A stretch of 64,000 bases of DNA. Source: Burkholderia lata (lineage in GTDB: Bacteria; Pseudomonadota; Gammaproteobacteria; Burkholderiales; Burkholderiaceae). Position 1 is the stretch's first letter. The number at the start of each line of letters is the position of its first letter. Both the position numbers and the translations under genes were made by a program. Shown here piece after piece: positions 25,514 to 34,718 of the stretch. A model generated the notes under the pieces. The model was not told where the DNA came from. It saw only the letters and a list, made by a program, of their open reading frames with translations, and made no database searches. The stretch spans positions 372,001 to 436,000 of the forward strand of contig NZ_CABVQK010000009.1 in NCBI RefSeq assembly GCF_902499335.1. Direction: 5' to 3'.

Positions 25514-26374
25514 ATGGACGCTTCTGAATTCAGCAAATTCCTGAAGGCCGCATTGCCCGCCCAAGCCACGGCGGACGCGGCGCTGACGGTCGCCGAAGTC
25601 GAAATTCCCGGCTACGCGCAGGACATCGTGCTGCGCCTCTACCGCCGCCCGGACAAGACCGGGTTGCCAGTAGTGCTTTATTTCCACGGCGGCGGCTTCG
25701 TCCGCGGTTCGCTTGAAGACGCCGATTTCGCCGCGCGTTTTTTAGCAGAACGCTTACCAGCTCTCGTAGTGTCGGTCGACTATTCGCTCGCGCCGGCCTT
25801 TCCTTTTCCGGCCGCGCCGGAGGATGCGTATCGCGCCGCCGTATGGGCCGCGACGCGCGCCCGCGCGTTCGGCGGCAACCCGAAGAAGATCGGTGTCGCG
25901 GGCCACGACGCGGGCGGCCAGCTCGCGAACTGCCTCGCGTTCATCGCGCGTGACCGCGGTGAAGTGTCGATCGTCGCGCAGGCGCTGTTCGGGCCGATGC
26001 TCGACCCGAGCATGACGCGCATCGGCGACGCCGATCGCCTCGCGTCCGACATCACCGCGCGCGAATGCGCGGCATGTTATCGCGCGTATCTGCCGCAGGC
26101 CGCACAACGCATGCACCCGTACGCGGCGCCGCTCGAATCGGTGCGCCTCGCGGGGCTGCCGCCGACGCTCGTCGTCACCGCGCAGAACGACGTGCTGCAC
26201 GTCGAGGCGGAGAAATATGCGGGCTGCCTGATCTCGTCGGGCGTGCTCACGCAGGTGATCCGCTATCCGGACATCACGCACGCCGCGCTCGCGACGCACG
26301 AAGCCGCCTTCGAGGAAGCCGTGCGCTTCTTCCAGTGCCGCTTCCAGGCGCGCCAGCCGAACCGTTCCGAATAA
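25514..26374 (+). CDS. llpE: LlpE lipase-like alpha/beta hydrolase with Asp at the nucleophile site
   Basis: A 286-residue alpha/beta-hydrolase of the hormone-sensitive-lipase group, first gene of the Ceo efflux operon. The oxyanion motif HGGG is intact at residues 58-61. The nucleophile elbow, normally GDSAGG, reads GHDAGG, with Asp132 in place of Ser (codon GAC at 25907-25909). The late acid (NDVLHVEAEKY region) and His (DITHAAL) are still present. The ATG at 25514 (MDASEFSKFL) is chosen; the longer frame starts in the promoter dyad region. LlpE is known from the B. cenocepacia locus and is not required for efflux as far as I recall. It could be an Asp-nucleophile hydrolase, or a binding protein without activity. 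Confidence 0.86.
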   Translation: MDASEFSKFLKAALPAQATADAALTVAEVEIPGYAQDIVLRLYRRPDKTGLPVVLYFHGGGFVRGSLEDADFAARFLAERLPALVVSVDYSLAPAFPFPAAPEDAYRAAVWAATRARAFGGNPKKIGVAGHDAGGQLANCLAFIARDRGEVSIVAQALFGPMLDPSMTRIGDADRLASDITARECAACYRAYLPQAAQRMHPYAAPLESVRLAGLPPTLVVTAQNDVLHVEAEKYAGCLISSGVLTQVIRYPDITHAALATHEAAFEEAVRFFQCRFQARQPNRSE

Positions 26375-26406
26375 CCAAAACCAATCCACGTTTACTGGAG
26401 ATCCAC

Positions 26407-27624
26407 ATGGCCATCCTACGCACCTCCCGTTCCCGGATCGCGACAGCGGCGATCGTGACGCTTGCCGTCGTCGGCCTCGGAACGTTCGGCGCAATGCGCG
26501 TGAACGCGAACGCACCCGATAAAGCGGCAGCGCCGCTGCCCGAAGTCGACGTCGCGACCGTCGTGCCGCAAACCGTGACCGACTGGCAGAGTTATTCGGG
26601 CCGCCTCGAAGCGGTCGAAAAGGTCGACGTGCGCCCGCAGGTGTCGGGCACGATCGTCGCGGTGAACTTCAAGGACGGCGCGCTCGTGAAGAAGGGCGAC
26701 GTACTGTTCGTGATCGACCCGCGCCCGTACCAGGCCGAAACCGACCGCGCGGCCGCACAGCTCGCGGCCGCGCAGGCGCGCAACGGCTACGCGCAGACCG
26801 ACTGGCAGCGCGCGCAGCGGCTGATCGGCGACAACGCGATCGCGAAGCGCGATTACGACGAGAAGCAGAACGCGGCCCGCGAGGCGACGGCGAACCTGAA
26901 GGCCGCCGAAGCCGCGCTGGAAACGGCACGCATCAACCTCGGCTATACGCGGATCACCGCGCCGGTTTCGGGCCGCGTGTCGCGTGCGGAAATCACGCTC
27001 GGCAACGTCGTGTCGGCCGGCGCATCGGCCGCACCGCTGACGACGCTGGTGTCGGTGTCGCCGATCTACGCATCGTTCGACGCGGACGAGCAGACCTACC
27101 TGCAATACATCAACGGCGCGCGCAACGGCCGCAAGGTGCCGGTGGAGCTCGGTCTCGCGAACGAAAGCGGCTACTCGCGCAGCGGCGAGATCGACTCGGT
27201 CGACAACCGGCTCGACACGTCGTCCGGCACGATCCGTGTACGTGCGCGCTTCGACAATGCGGACGGTGCGCTCGTCCCGGGCCTCTACGCACGCGTGAAG
27301 GTGGGCGGCAGCGCGCCGCACGAGGCACTGCTCGTCGACGACGCGGCGATCAACACCGACCAGGACAAGAAGTTCGTGTTCGTCGTCGACCAGCAAGGCC
27401 GCGTGTCGTACCGCGAAGTGCAGCAGGGGATGCAGCACGGCAACCGGCGCGTGATCGTGAGCGGGCTCTCCGCCGGCGATCGCGTGGTCGTGAACGGCAC
27501 GCAGCGCGTGCGCCCCGGCGAACAGGTGAAGCCGCACATGGTCCCGATGACGGGCGGTGACGCGCCGTCCGCGCCTTTGGCGGACAACGCGAAGCCGGCC
27601 GCACCGGCGAAGGCGGATTCGTAA
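26407..27624 (+). CDS. ceoA: RND efflux periplasmic adaptor
   Basis: A 405-residue membrane-fusion protein. A single N-terminal hydrophobic segment (about residues 10-32) anchors or exports it; no lipobox cysteine is present, unlike AcrA. Lipoyl halves are seen at VDVRPQVSGTIVAVNFKDGALVKKGDVLF (near 71-99) and INLGYTRITAPVSGRVSRAE, flanking an alpha-helical hairpin of about 60 residues rich in Ala/Gln/Arg. The beta-barrel and membrane-proximal domains follow, and the tail is Ala/Pro-rich. It follows llpE by 32 bp and precedes ceoB by 45 bp. It joins CeoB to OpcM. Confidence 0.93.
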   Translation: MAILRTSRSRIATAAIVTLAVVGLGTFGAMRVNANAPDKAAAPLPEVDVATVVPQTVTDWQSYSGRLEAVEKVDVRPQVSGTIVAVNFKDGALVKKGDVLFVIDPRPYQAETDRAAAQLAAAQARNGYAQTDWQRAQRLIGDNAIAKRDYDEKQNAAREATANLKAAEAALETARINLGYTRITAPVSGRVSRAEITLGNVVSAGASAAPLTTLVSVSPIYASFDADEQTYLQYINGARNGRKVPVELGLANESGYSRSGEIDSVDNRLDTSSGTIRVRARFDNADGALVPGLYARVKVGGSAPHEALLVDDAAINTDQDKKFVFVVDQQGRVSYREVQQGMQHGNRRVIVSGLSAGDRVVVNGTQRVRPGEQVKPHMVPMTGGDAPSAPLADNAKPAAPAKADS

Positions 27625-27669
27625 GCGGCCCGCCGCTTCGTATCCGCGTTCAACCAGACAGAGCCACAC

Positions 27670-30600
27670 ATGAATATTTCAAAATTCTTTATCGACCGGC
27701 CGATCTTTGCAGGAGTCCTATCGGTGATCGTCCTGCTCGGCGGGGTGATCGCGATGTTCCTGCTGCCGATCTCGGAATATCCGGAAGTCGTGCCGCCTTC
27801 CGTGATCGTGAAGGCGCAGTACCCGGGCGCGAACCCGAAAGTGATCGCCGAGACGGTCGCGTCGCCGCTTGAAGAGCAGATCAACGGCGTCGAGGACATG
27901 CTCTACATGCAGTCGCAGGCGAACAGCGACGGCAACATGACGATCACCGTCACGTTCAAGCTCGGCACCGATCCGGACAAGGCCACGCAGCTCGTGCAGA
28001 ACCGCGTGAACCAGGCGCTGCCGCGCCTGCCGGAAGACGTGCAGCGGCTCGGCATCACGACGGTGAAGAGCTCGCCGACGCTGACGATGGTGGTCCACCT
28101 GATCTCGCCGGACAACCGCTACGACATGACCTACCTGCGCAACTACGCGCTGATCAACGTGAAGGATCGCCTGTCGCGGATCCAGGGCGTCGGCCAGGTG
28201 CAGCTGTGGGGTTCGGGCGACTACGCGATGCGCGTGTGGCTCGATCCGCAGAAGGTCGCGCAGCGCGGGCTGTCGGCCGAGGACGTCGTGCAGTCGATCC
28301 GCGAGCAGAACGTGCAGGTCGCGGCCGGCGTGATCGGCGCGTCGCCGTCGCTGCCGGGCACGCCGCTGCAGTTGTCGGTGAACGCGCGCGGCCGTCTGCA
28401 GACGGAAGACGAATTCGGCGACATCGTCGTGAAGACGACGCCGGATGGCGGCGTCACGCGCTTGCGCGACATCGCGCGAATCCAGCTCGACGCATCCGAA
28501 TACGGGCTGCGCTCGCTGCTCGACAACAAGCCGGCCGTTGCAATGGCGATCAACCAGTCGCCGGGCGCGAACTCGCTGCAGATCTCGGACGAAGTGCGCA
28601 AGACGATGGCCGAGCTGAAGCAGGATATGCCGGCCGGCATCGACTACAAGATCGTCTATGACCCGACGCAGTTCGTGCGTTCGTCGATCAAGGCCGTCGT
28701 GCACACGCTGCTCGAAGCGATCGCGCTGGTCGTGATCGTCGTGATCGTGTTCCTGCAGACCTGGCGCGCGTCGCTGATTCCGCTGATCGCGGTGCCGGTG
28801 TCGATCATCGGTACGTTCTCGCTGCTGCTCGCGTTCGGGTATTCGATCAACGCGTTGTCATTGTTCGGGATGGTGCTCGCGATCGGGATCGTGGTCGACG
28901 ATGCGATCGTGGTGGTCGAGAACGTCGAGCGCAACATCGAGAGCGGGATGAACGCGCGGCAGGCGACCTACAAGGCGATGCAGGAAGTGAGCGGGCCGAT
29001 CATCGCGATCGCGCTGACGCTCGTCGCCGTGTTCGTGCCGCTCGCATTCATGTCGGGCCTGACCGGCCAGTTCTACAAGCAGTTCGCGATGACCATCGCG
29101 ATCTCGACGGTGATCTCGGCGTTCAACTCGCTGACGCTGTCGCCGGCGTTGTCGGCGATCCTGCTGAAGGGCCATGGCGACAAGGAAGACTGGCTCACGC
29201 GCGTGATGAACCGCGTGCTCGGCGGCTTCTTCCGCGGCTTCAACAAGGTGTTCCATCGCGGCGCGGAGAACTACGGCCGCGGCGTGCGCGGCGTGCTGTC
29301 GCGCAAGACGCTGATGCTCGGCGTGTACCTCGCGCTGGTGGGCGCGACCGTGCTCGTGTCGAAGGTCGTGCCGGGCGGCTTCGTGCCCGCGCAGGACAAG
29401 GAATACCTGATCGCGTTCGCGCAGCTGCCGAACGGTGCATCGCTCGACCGCACCGAAAAGGTGATCCGCGACATGGGCTCGATCGCGCTGAAGCAGCCGG
29501 GCGTCGAGAGCGCGGTGGCGTTCCCGGGGCTGTCGGTGAACGGCTTCACGAACAGCTCGAGCGCGGGCATCGTGTTCGTCACGCTGAAGCCGTTCTCGGA
29601 ACGGCATGGCAAGGCGCTGTCGGCCGGCGCGATCGCGGGTGCGCTGAACCAGAAGTACGGCGCGATGAAAGATTCGTTCGTCGCGGTGTTCCCGCCGCCG
29701 CCGGTGCTCGGCCTCGGTACGCTGGGCGGGTTCAAGATGCAGATCGAGGATCGCGGCGCGGTCGGCTATGCGCGGCTCGCGGATGCGACCAACGACTTCA
29801 TCAAGCGCGCGCAGCAGGCGCCTGAACTCGGCCCGTTGTTCACGAGCTACCAGATCAACGTGCCGCAGCTCAACGTCGATCTCGATCGCGTGAAGGCGAA
29901 GCAGCTGGGCGTGCCGGTGACCGACGTGTTCAACACGATGCAGGTGTATCTCGGCTCGCTGTACGTGAACGACTTCAACCGCTTCGGACGCGTGTACCAG
30001 GTGCGCGTGCAGGCCGACGCGCCGTTCCGCCAGCGCGCGGACGACATCCTGCAGCTGAAGACGCGCAACGACAAGGGCGAGATGGTGCCGCTGTCGTCGC
30101 TGGTCACGGTGACGCCGACGTTTGGCCCGGAAATGGTCGTGCGCTACAACGGCTACACGGCGGCCGACATCAACGGCGGCCCGGCACCGGGCTTCTCGTC
30201 GGGTCAGGCTCAGGCCGCGATCGAGCGCATCGCGCACGAGACGCTGCCGCGCGGTGTGCGGTTCGAATGGACCGACCTCACGTACCAGCAGATCCTCGCG
30301 GGCGATTCGGCGATGTATGTGTTCCCGATCAGCGTGCTGCTCGTGTTCCTCGTGCTCGCGGCGCTGTATGAAAGCCTGACGCTGCCGCTCGCGGTGATCC
30401 TGATCGTGCCGATGAGCATTCTGTCGGCGCTGACGGGCGTGTGGCTCACGCAGGGCGACAACAACATCTTCACGCAGATCGGCTTGATGGTGCTGGTGGG
30501 GCTGTCGGCGAAGAACGCGATCCTGATCGTCGAATTCGCGCGCGAGCTCGAACACGACGGCAGGACGCCGCTCGAGGCCGCGATCGAGGCGAGCCGGCTA

Positions 30601-30870
30601 CGTCTGCGCCCGATCCTGATGACGTCGATCGCCTTCATCATGGGTGTCGTGCCGCTCGTCACGTCGACGGGGGCCGGTTCGGAAATGCGCCATGCGATGG
30701 GTGTCGCGGTGTTCTTCGGGATGCTCGGCGTGACGCTGTTCGGGCTGATGCTGACGCCGGTGTTCTACGTCGTGCTGCGCACGCTCGCGGGCGGCAAGAT
30801 CCACGTCGCCGGCAAGGACTCGGCGGGTTACGGCGTGCAGGCTCCTGGCGTGCCGGCATCGGATGCTTGA
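27670..30870 (+). CDS. ceoB: RND multidrug efflux inner-membrane pump
   Basis: A 1066-residue proton-driven HAE1-type RND transporter, full length. It starts MNISKFFIDRPIFAGVLSVI. The helix-4 charged motif GMVLAIGIVVDDAIVVVENVER (near residues 398-419, proton-relay Asp pair), the GxFxxQF segment in TGQFYKQFAMTIAIS and the helix-10 lysine in GLSAKNAILIVEFARE (near 943) are all seen. Two large periplasmic porter regions follow helices 1 and 7. In the described Ceo system it exports chloramphenicol, trimethoprim, ciprofloxacin and salicylate. Its stop overlaps the possible upstream start of opcM by 8 bp. Confidence 0.95.
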   Translation: MNISKFFIDRPIFAGVLSVIVLLGGVIAMFLLPISEYPEVVPPSVIVKAQYPGANPKVIAETVASPLEEQINGVEDMLYMQSQANSDGNMTITVTFKLGTDPDKATQLVQNRVNQALPRLPEDVQRLGITTVKSSPTLTMVVHLISPDNRYDMTYLRNYALINVKDRLSRIQGVGQVQLWGSGDYAMRVWLDPQKVAQRGLSAEDVVQSIREQNVQVAAGVIGASPSLPGTPLQLSVNARGRLQTEDEFGDIVVKTTPDGGVTRLRDIARIQLDASEYGLRSLLDNKPAVAMAINQSPGANSLQISDEVRKTMAELKQDMPAGIDYKIVYDPTQFVRSSIKAVVHTLLEAIALVVIVVIVFLQTWRASLIPLIAVPVSIIGTFSLLLAFGYSINALSLFGMVLAIGIVVDDAIVVVENVERNIESGMNARQATYKAMQEVSGPIIAIALTLVAVFVPLAFMSGLTGQFYKQFAMTIAISTVISAFNSLTLSPALSAILLKGHGDKEDWLTRVMNRVLGGFFRGFNKVFHRGAENYGRGVRGVLSRKTLMLGVYLALVGATVLVSKVVPGGFVPAQDKEYLIAFAQLPNGASLDRTEKVIRDMGSIALKQPGVESAVAFPGLSVNGFTNSSSAGIVFVTLKPFSERHGKALSAGAIAGALNQKYGAMKDSFVAVFPPPPVLGLGTLGGFKMQIEDRGAVGYARLADATNDFIKRAQQAPELGPLFTSYQINVPQLNVDLDRVKAKQLGVPVTDVFNTMQVYLGSLYVNDFNRFGRVYQVRVQADAPFRQRADDILQLKTRNDKGEMVPLSSLVTVTPTFGPEMVVRYNGYTAADINGGPAPGFSSGQAQAAIERIAHETLPRGVRFEWTDLTYQQILAGDSAMYVFPISVLLVFLVLAALYESLTLPLAVILIVPMSILSALTGVWLTQGDNNIFTQIGLMVLVGLSAKNAILIVEFARELEHDGRTPLEAAIEASRLRLRPILMTSIAFIMGVVPLVTSTGAGSEMRHAMGVAVFFGMLGVTLFGLMLTPVFYVVLRTLAGGKIHVAGKDSAGYGVQAPGVPASDA

Positions 30871-30880
30871 GGACAAGAAG

Positions 30881-32416
30881 ATGAATAACATGCACAACAC
30901 GAATGGCCTGATGCGCTTCGCGAAGGTGGCGGCCGCGAGCACCCTGCTCGCGACGCTGCTCGCCGCGTGCGCGGTGGGGCCCGACTACAAGCGCCCGGAT
31001 GCGCCGACGCCCGCCGCGTTCAAGGAAGCGCCGACGCTCGCCGCCGGCGAACAGGCCGGCACGTGGAAGACGGCCGAGCCGTCGGACGGCACGCATCGCG
31101 GCGAATGGTGGAAGGTGTTCGGCGACCCGGTGCTCGATTCGCTCGAGACGCAGGCGCTCGCCGCGAACCAGAACCTGAAGGCCGCGGCCGCGCGAGTCGA
31201 GGAAGCGCGCGCGGCGACGCGTACGGCACGCTCGCAATGGTTCCCGCAGATCGGCGCCGGCTTCGGGCCGACGCGCCAAGGGCTGTCGTCGGCGTCGCAG
31301 TTCCAGCCGCAGGGCACGGGCCCGACCAACGCGACGCTGTGGCGCGCGCAGGGCACGGTGTCGTACGAAGCCGACCTGTTCGGCCGCGTCGGCCGCAACG
31401 TCGAGGCGTCGCGTGCCGACCAGGCGCAGAGCGAAGCGCTGTTCCGTTCGGTGCAGCTTGCGCTGCAGGCGGACGTCGCGCAGAACTACTTCGAACTGCG
31501 TCAGCTCGATTCCGACCAGGACCTGTACCGCCGCACGGTGGAACTGCGCGACCAGGCACTGAAGCTCGTGCAGCGCCGCTTCAACGAAGGCGACATCAGC
31601 GAGCTCGACGTGTCGCGCGCGAAGAACGAACTGGCGACCGCGCAGGCCGATGCGGTCGGCGTCGCGCGCCGGCGCGCGGCGTCCGAGCATGCGCTCGCGA
31701 TCCTGCTCGGCAAGGCGCCCGCGGATTTCGCGTTCAAGGAAACGCCGATCGTGCCGGTGGCGGTGAAGGTGCCGCCGGGCCTGCCGTCCGCGCTGCTCGA
31801 ACGCCGCCCGGATGTATCGGCGGCCGAGCGCTCGATGGCGGCCGCGAACGCGCGGATCGGCCTCGCGAAGTCCGCGTACTTCCCGAAGCTCGATATCACC
31901 GGGGCGTTCGGCTATGAAGCATCGACGCTCGGCAACCTGTTCCTGTGGTCGAGCCGCACGTTCCTGCTCGGGCCGTTCGCCGGCACCGCGCTGACGCTGC
32001 CGCTGTTCGACGGCGGGCGTCGTGCGGCCGGCGTGCAGCAGGCGCGCGCGCAGTACGACGAGCAGGTCGCGAACTACCGGCAGCAGGTGCTCGTCGCGTT
32101 CCGCGAGGTCGAGGACAATCTCGCCGACCTGCGCCTGCTCGACGACCAGATCCGCGCGCAGGATGCGGCCGTCAACGCGTCGCGGCGCGCGGCGACGTTG
32201 TCGCGCACGCAGTATCAGGAAGGCGAGGTCGCGTATCTCGACGTGATCGACAGCGAGCGTTCGGTGCTGCAGTCGCAACTGCAGTCGAACCAGTTGACCG
32301 GCGCGCAGGCCGTGTCGACCGTGAACCTGATCCGCGCGTTGGGCGGCGGGTGGGGGGCGGCGCCGACGGCGGTAGGCGACGCGGCGTCCGTCAAGGAGGA
32401 TGTAGCGGCGCGTTGA
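30881..32416 (+). CDS. opcM: Outer-membrane efflux lipoprotein (TolC-like)
   Basis: A 511-residue OprM/NodT-type outer-membrane channel. The ATG at 30881 is chosen (GAGG 9-10 nt ahead); an in-frame ATG at 30863 overlaps ceoB. The signal sequence ends in the lipobox LLAAC with Cys30 as lipidated residue. Then come VGPDYKRPDAPTP, GEWWKVFGDPVLDSLETQAL, the two long coiled-coil hairpins and SYEADLFGRVGRNVEASRAD. The C-terminal LLERRPDVSAAERSMAAANARIG segment is typical. It completes the tripartite pump with CeoA and CeoB and is followed by a strong terminator. Confidence 0.93.
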   Translation: MNNMHNTNGLMRFAKVAAASTLLATLLAACAVGPDYKRPDAPTPAAFKEAPTLAAGEQAGTWKTAEPSDGTHRGEWWKVFGDPVLDSLETQALAANQNLKAAAARVEEARAATRTARSQWFPQIGAGFGPTRQGLSSASQFQPQGTGPTNATLWRAQGTVSYEADLFGRVGRNVEASRADQAQSEALFRSVQLALQADVAQNYFELRQLDSDQDLYRRTVELRDQALKLVQRRFNEGDISELDVSRAKNELATAQADAVGVARRRAASEHALAILLGKAPADFAFKETPIVPVAVKVPPGLPSALLERRPDVSAAERSMAAANARIGLAKSAYFPKLDITGAFGYEASTLGNLFLWSSRTFLLGPFAGTALTLPLFDGGRRAAGVQQARAQYDEQVANYRQQVLVAFREVEDNLADLRLLDDQIRAQDAAVNASRRAATLSRTQYQEGEVAYLDVIDSERSVLQSQLQSNQLTGAQAVSTVNLIRALGGGWGAAPTAVGDAASVKEDVAAR

Positions 32417-32463
32417 TGCACCGGCCCGCGACGGGCCGACGTAACGGGTAGCCGATCGAAGGG

Positions 32464-32497
32464 CCCCGATCCGTGACGACGCGGATCGGGGTTTTTT
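32464..32497 (+). terminator. Rho-independent terminator of the Ceo operon
   Basis: Perfect 10-bp stem CCCCGATCCG (32464-32473) / CGGATCGGGG (32482-32491) followed by six T residues, 48 bp after the opcM stop. Confidence 0.92.
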
Positions 32498-32509
32498 ATT
32501 GGCGGCCGG

Positions 32510-33106
32510 TCAGGCCTGTTGCTCCGGTTTCACGTCCGTACGTTCGGCGATCACCACCGCGTAGCGGCCGACCGCATCGGCGATGCGCTGCGCCAGTTCG
32601 GGATCACGCACCGCTCGCGCGAGCGTGACGCCGCCCGACAGCAGCGCGAGGAGCGCGATCGCGCGATCGTCATCGGGTGGGTTGTCCATCCCGGCCGACA
32701 CTTCGTCGATGATCTGCCGCAGTGCCTGCTCATATGCGTCGCGCGTTTCGTCGTCGGCGCGCATCACTTCCGGGGACAGGCTCGGCAGCGCGCAGCTTTC
32801 GCCGAGTTCGCAGGTGCGCCGCGGGCCGAGGTAGAACGACACGAACGGGCGCCGCCAGCGCGCGCCATGCTCGGCCTTGAACGTCGCGACGCCTTGCCGG
32901 AGCTGGGCGAGGCCATCGAGGACGACCTGCCGGAACGCTTCGCCCTTCGTTTTGAAATGGCCGTAGAACGCGCCGTTGGTGACGCCCGCCGCCTTCGTCA
33001 GCGGACCGATGCCGGAGCCGCCATACCCTTCCTGGCGGAACAGGCGGCTCGCGGCATCGAGGATGCGCGTGCGGGTTTCGTGCTTGTGCTCGACGGAATA
33101 ACGCAT
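32510..33106 (-). CDS. TetR family transcriptional repressor
   Basis: A 198-residue TetR regulator. The helix-turn-helix covers residues 9-55 (TRTRILDAASRLFRQEGYGGSGI, then TKAAGVTNGAFYGHFKTKGEAF), the NGAFYGHF being the usual recognition-helix region. The C-terminal ligand domain has a cysteine pair region TCELGESCALPSL near residues 90-103. It is divergent from a tautomerase-like gene, and two repeated palindromic elements lie between them, so it probably represses that gene and itself. The ligand is unknown, possibly an electrophile or aromatic compound. Confidence 0.88.
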   Translation of the reverse strand: MRYSVEHKHETRTRILDAASRLFRQEGYGGSGIGPLTKAAGVTNGAFYGHFKTKGEAFRQVVLDGLAQLRQGVATFKAEHGARWRRPFVSFYLGPRRTCELGESCALPSLSPEVMRADDETRDAYEQALRQIIDEVSAGMDNPPDDDRAIALLALLSGGVTLARAVRDPELAQRIADAVGRYAVVIAERTDVKPEQQA

Positions 33107-33120
33107 GACAGGCTCGCTTC

Positions 33121-33159
33121 AGAGCGATCGCTCTTTATCTTGAATAGAGAGCGATCGGT
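33121..33159. promoter_or_regulatory. Twin TetR operators
   Basis: A perfect 14-bp palindrome AGAGCGATCGCTCT (33121-33134) and a second copy matching 10 of 12 positions (33148-33159, AGAGCGATCGGT), 27 bp apart, lie between the divergent TetR and tautomerase genes. The first is 15 bp from the regulator's start. Confidence 0.7.
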
Positions 33160-33231
33160 GTCTAATGTATAGAGAGTGACTGATATTTATATCACGTCAC
33201 CTGACCGATGACCTGACCAGGAGAAAGTGCG

Positions 33232-33663
33232 ATGCCGATTACGCTGACAGTATCCGAAGGGGTGTTCACGCCGGACGACGAGGGGCCGGTGTTTGCCGAG
33301 TTGACCGATGCGCTGCTGGAAGTCGAGGGATTGACCGGGAATGCGTTCCTGGCGCCGAACGTGGTGGGCACGCTCAACGTGCTGCCGCGAAACCGGACCT
33401 TCGTGCACGGGCGCGCGGAGCCTGCCGCGTTCGTCGAATTGAAACTGCCTGCCGTGGCGCTCGCGGCGCCCGACACGCAGCGGCAATTCGTCGAGCGGGC
33501 GACCGCGATCGTGCTGCGCCGCGCCGGAGGGCGGCTGACGCCGGCGCAAGTGTGGGTGAACGTCGTCCATGCGGTCGACGGCGGATGGGGGATTGCCGGG
33601 CGACGCTATGACAACGCGTCGCTCGTCGATTCGATCCAGGGTGCGGCGGCGGCAGCGCACTAA
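33232..33663 (+). CDS. Tautomerase-superfamily-like protein
   Basis: A 143-residue protein starting MPITLTVSEGVFTPDDEGPV; after removal of Met the N-terminal Pro would be the general base of the tautomerase superfamily. The beta-alpha-beta pattern appears twice, with FVELKLPAVALA in the middle and PAQVWVNVVHAVDGGWGIAGRRYDN toward the end, typical of this superfamily. GGAG precedes the ATG. It is divergent from a TetR repressor. The substrate is unknown, and enzymatic activity is inferred only from Pro2. Confidence 0.75.
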   Translation: MPITLTVSEGVFTPDDEGPVFAELTDALLEVEGLTGNAFLAPNVVGTLNVLPRNRTFVHGRAEPAAFVELKLPAVALAAPDTQRQFVERATAIVLRRAGGRLTPAQVWVNVVHAVDGGWGIAGRRYDNASLVDSIQGAAAAAH

Positions 33664-33700
33664 TCGCAACTAACGGTCAAGCCGTCGGGCGTTGACCGGC

Positions 33701-33726
33701 GGAGTGGCGGCGTTCGCCGCCACTCC
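33701..33726. terminator. Hairpin between convergent tautomerase and LysR genes
   Basis: Self-complementary GGAGTGGCGGCG / CGCCGCCACTCC arms (33701-33712, 33715-33726) form a very stable stem whose apex includes TTCG. It lies between two converging genes and can serve both. Confidence 0.6.
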
Positions 33727-33728
33727 GG

Positions 33729-34619
33729 TCATTTTCCGTCGCCGGCAGCCCGCAGCGCGCGGACCAGTTCGCTGGCCGCCTTGCCGAGCCCCGTGTGTTT
33801 CGGCCGGCGCAGGAACACGGGCAGCGGGAGCCCGTTGCGGATGTTCGCGAACACGAGCGGCGCGAGGTCGCCGTCGGCGACGTATCGGCCGGTCACGGAT
33901 TCGGGCAGGTTCGCCCAGCCATGTCCGGCCTTCACGAGTGCGATTGCGGTCGCCATGTCGGTGACTTTCCACGTGCGGTTGCCGATCAACGGCCGCACGT
34001 CGGTCAGCGGCCGCTCGGGATCGGCGATCACGATCTGCCGGAAACCGGACAGCCGCTCGATCGCCTCGGGTTGCGCGCATTCGGCGATCGCCGGATGGCT
34101 CGGCGCGGCGACCGCAACGAGCGTCTCGGTCCACAGCCCGTGGATCTGCTCCTGCGGATGCAGGTCGAGCCCGCCATACGCGACACAGAGATCGACAGCG
34201 CCGCGATGCAGCGCATCGACGATCACGTCCTGCGGCGCCGTGACGATGCTGATCGCGAGCGCCGGGTATTTCGCGGCGACAGCGGTCAGCGCGCGGGCAA
34301 CGGGCGCGCCGTCGAGTTCGGCGGCGAGGCCGAGCCGCAACGTATCCTCGACGCCTTCCGACAGGTGCTGCGCATGCGCGCGCAGCGCGTGCAGCCGTTC
34401 GGCGATCGAGCGCGCATCGGGCAGCAGCGCAGCCATCGCGGCGGTCGGCGTCGGTTCGCGTGTGCCGCGATCGAACAGCACGAGGTCGAGTTCGGCCTCG
34501 AGGTTCGCGATCGCCATGCTGATCGCCGACGGCGTGCGGCCGAGCGCACGCGCGGCGGCGGAAAACGAGCCTTTGTCGATGACGGTCAGCAGCATGTCGA
34601 TGTGGTCGCTGGTCAGCAT
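33729..34619 (-). CDS. LysR regulator paired with a PACE efflux gene
   Basis: A 296-residue LysR regulator. The helix-turn-helix is at residues 1-60 (MLTSDHIDMLLTVIDKGSFS, then AAARALGRTPSAISMAIANLEAEL) and the effector domain follows from about 88 (DTLRLGLAAELDGAPVAR). It is divergent from a PACE-family transporter, the same layout as AceR/AceI of Acinetobacter, so control of that pump is likely. A short inverted repeat lies in the 99-bp gap. Confidence 0.9.
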   Translation of the reverse strand: MLTSDHIDMLLTVIDKGSFSAAARALGRTPSAISMAIANLEAELDLVLFDRGTREPTPTAAMAALLPDARSIAERLHALRAHAQHLSEGVEDTLRLGLAAELDGAPVARALTAVAAKYPALAISIVTAPQDVIVDALHRGAVDLCVAYGGLDLHPQEQIHGLWTETLVAVAAPSHPAIAECAQPEAIERLSGFRQIVIADPERPLTDVRPLIGNRTWKVTDMATAIALVKAGHGWANLPESVTGRYVADGDLAPLVFANIRNGLPLPVFLRRPKHTGLGKAASELVRALRAAGDGK

Positions 34620-34632
34620 GCACTGGCCTCCT

Positions 34633-34657
34633 GTCAGAAAAATTGAAAGGACCTGAC
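34633..34657. promoter_or_regulatory. LysR-type inverted repeat upstream of the PACE gene
   Basis: GTCAG (34633-34637) and CTGAC (34653-34657), short arms 15 nt apart in AT-richer DNA between the divergent LysR and PACE genes. It resembles a LysR-protein box but is short. Confidence 0.3.
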
Positions 34658-34718
34658 TTTTGCGGACGCGCTACCCGCTGATAGTCTCGCCACCTTGTTC
34701 GATAGAAGGTGGATGGTC

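Noticed and set aside
28858..30555. A 565-codon frame opposite ceoB
   Set aside because: Same reason; the sense strand encodes a full-length RND pump with all motifs.
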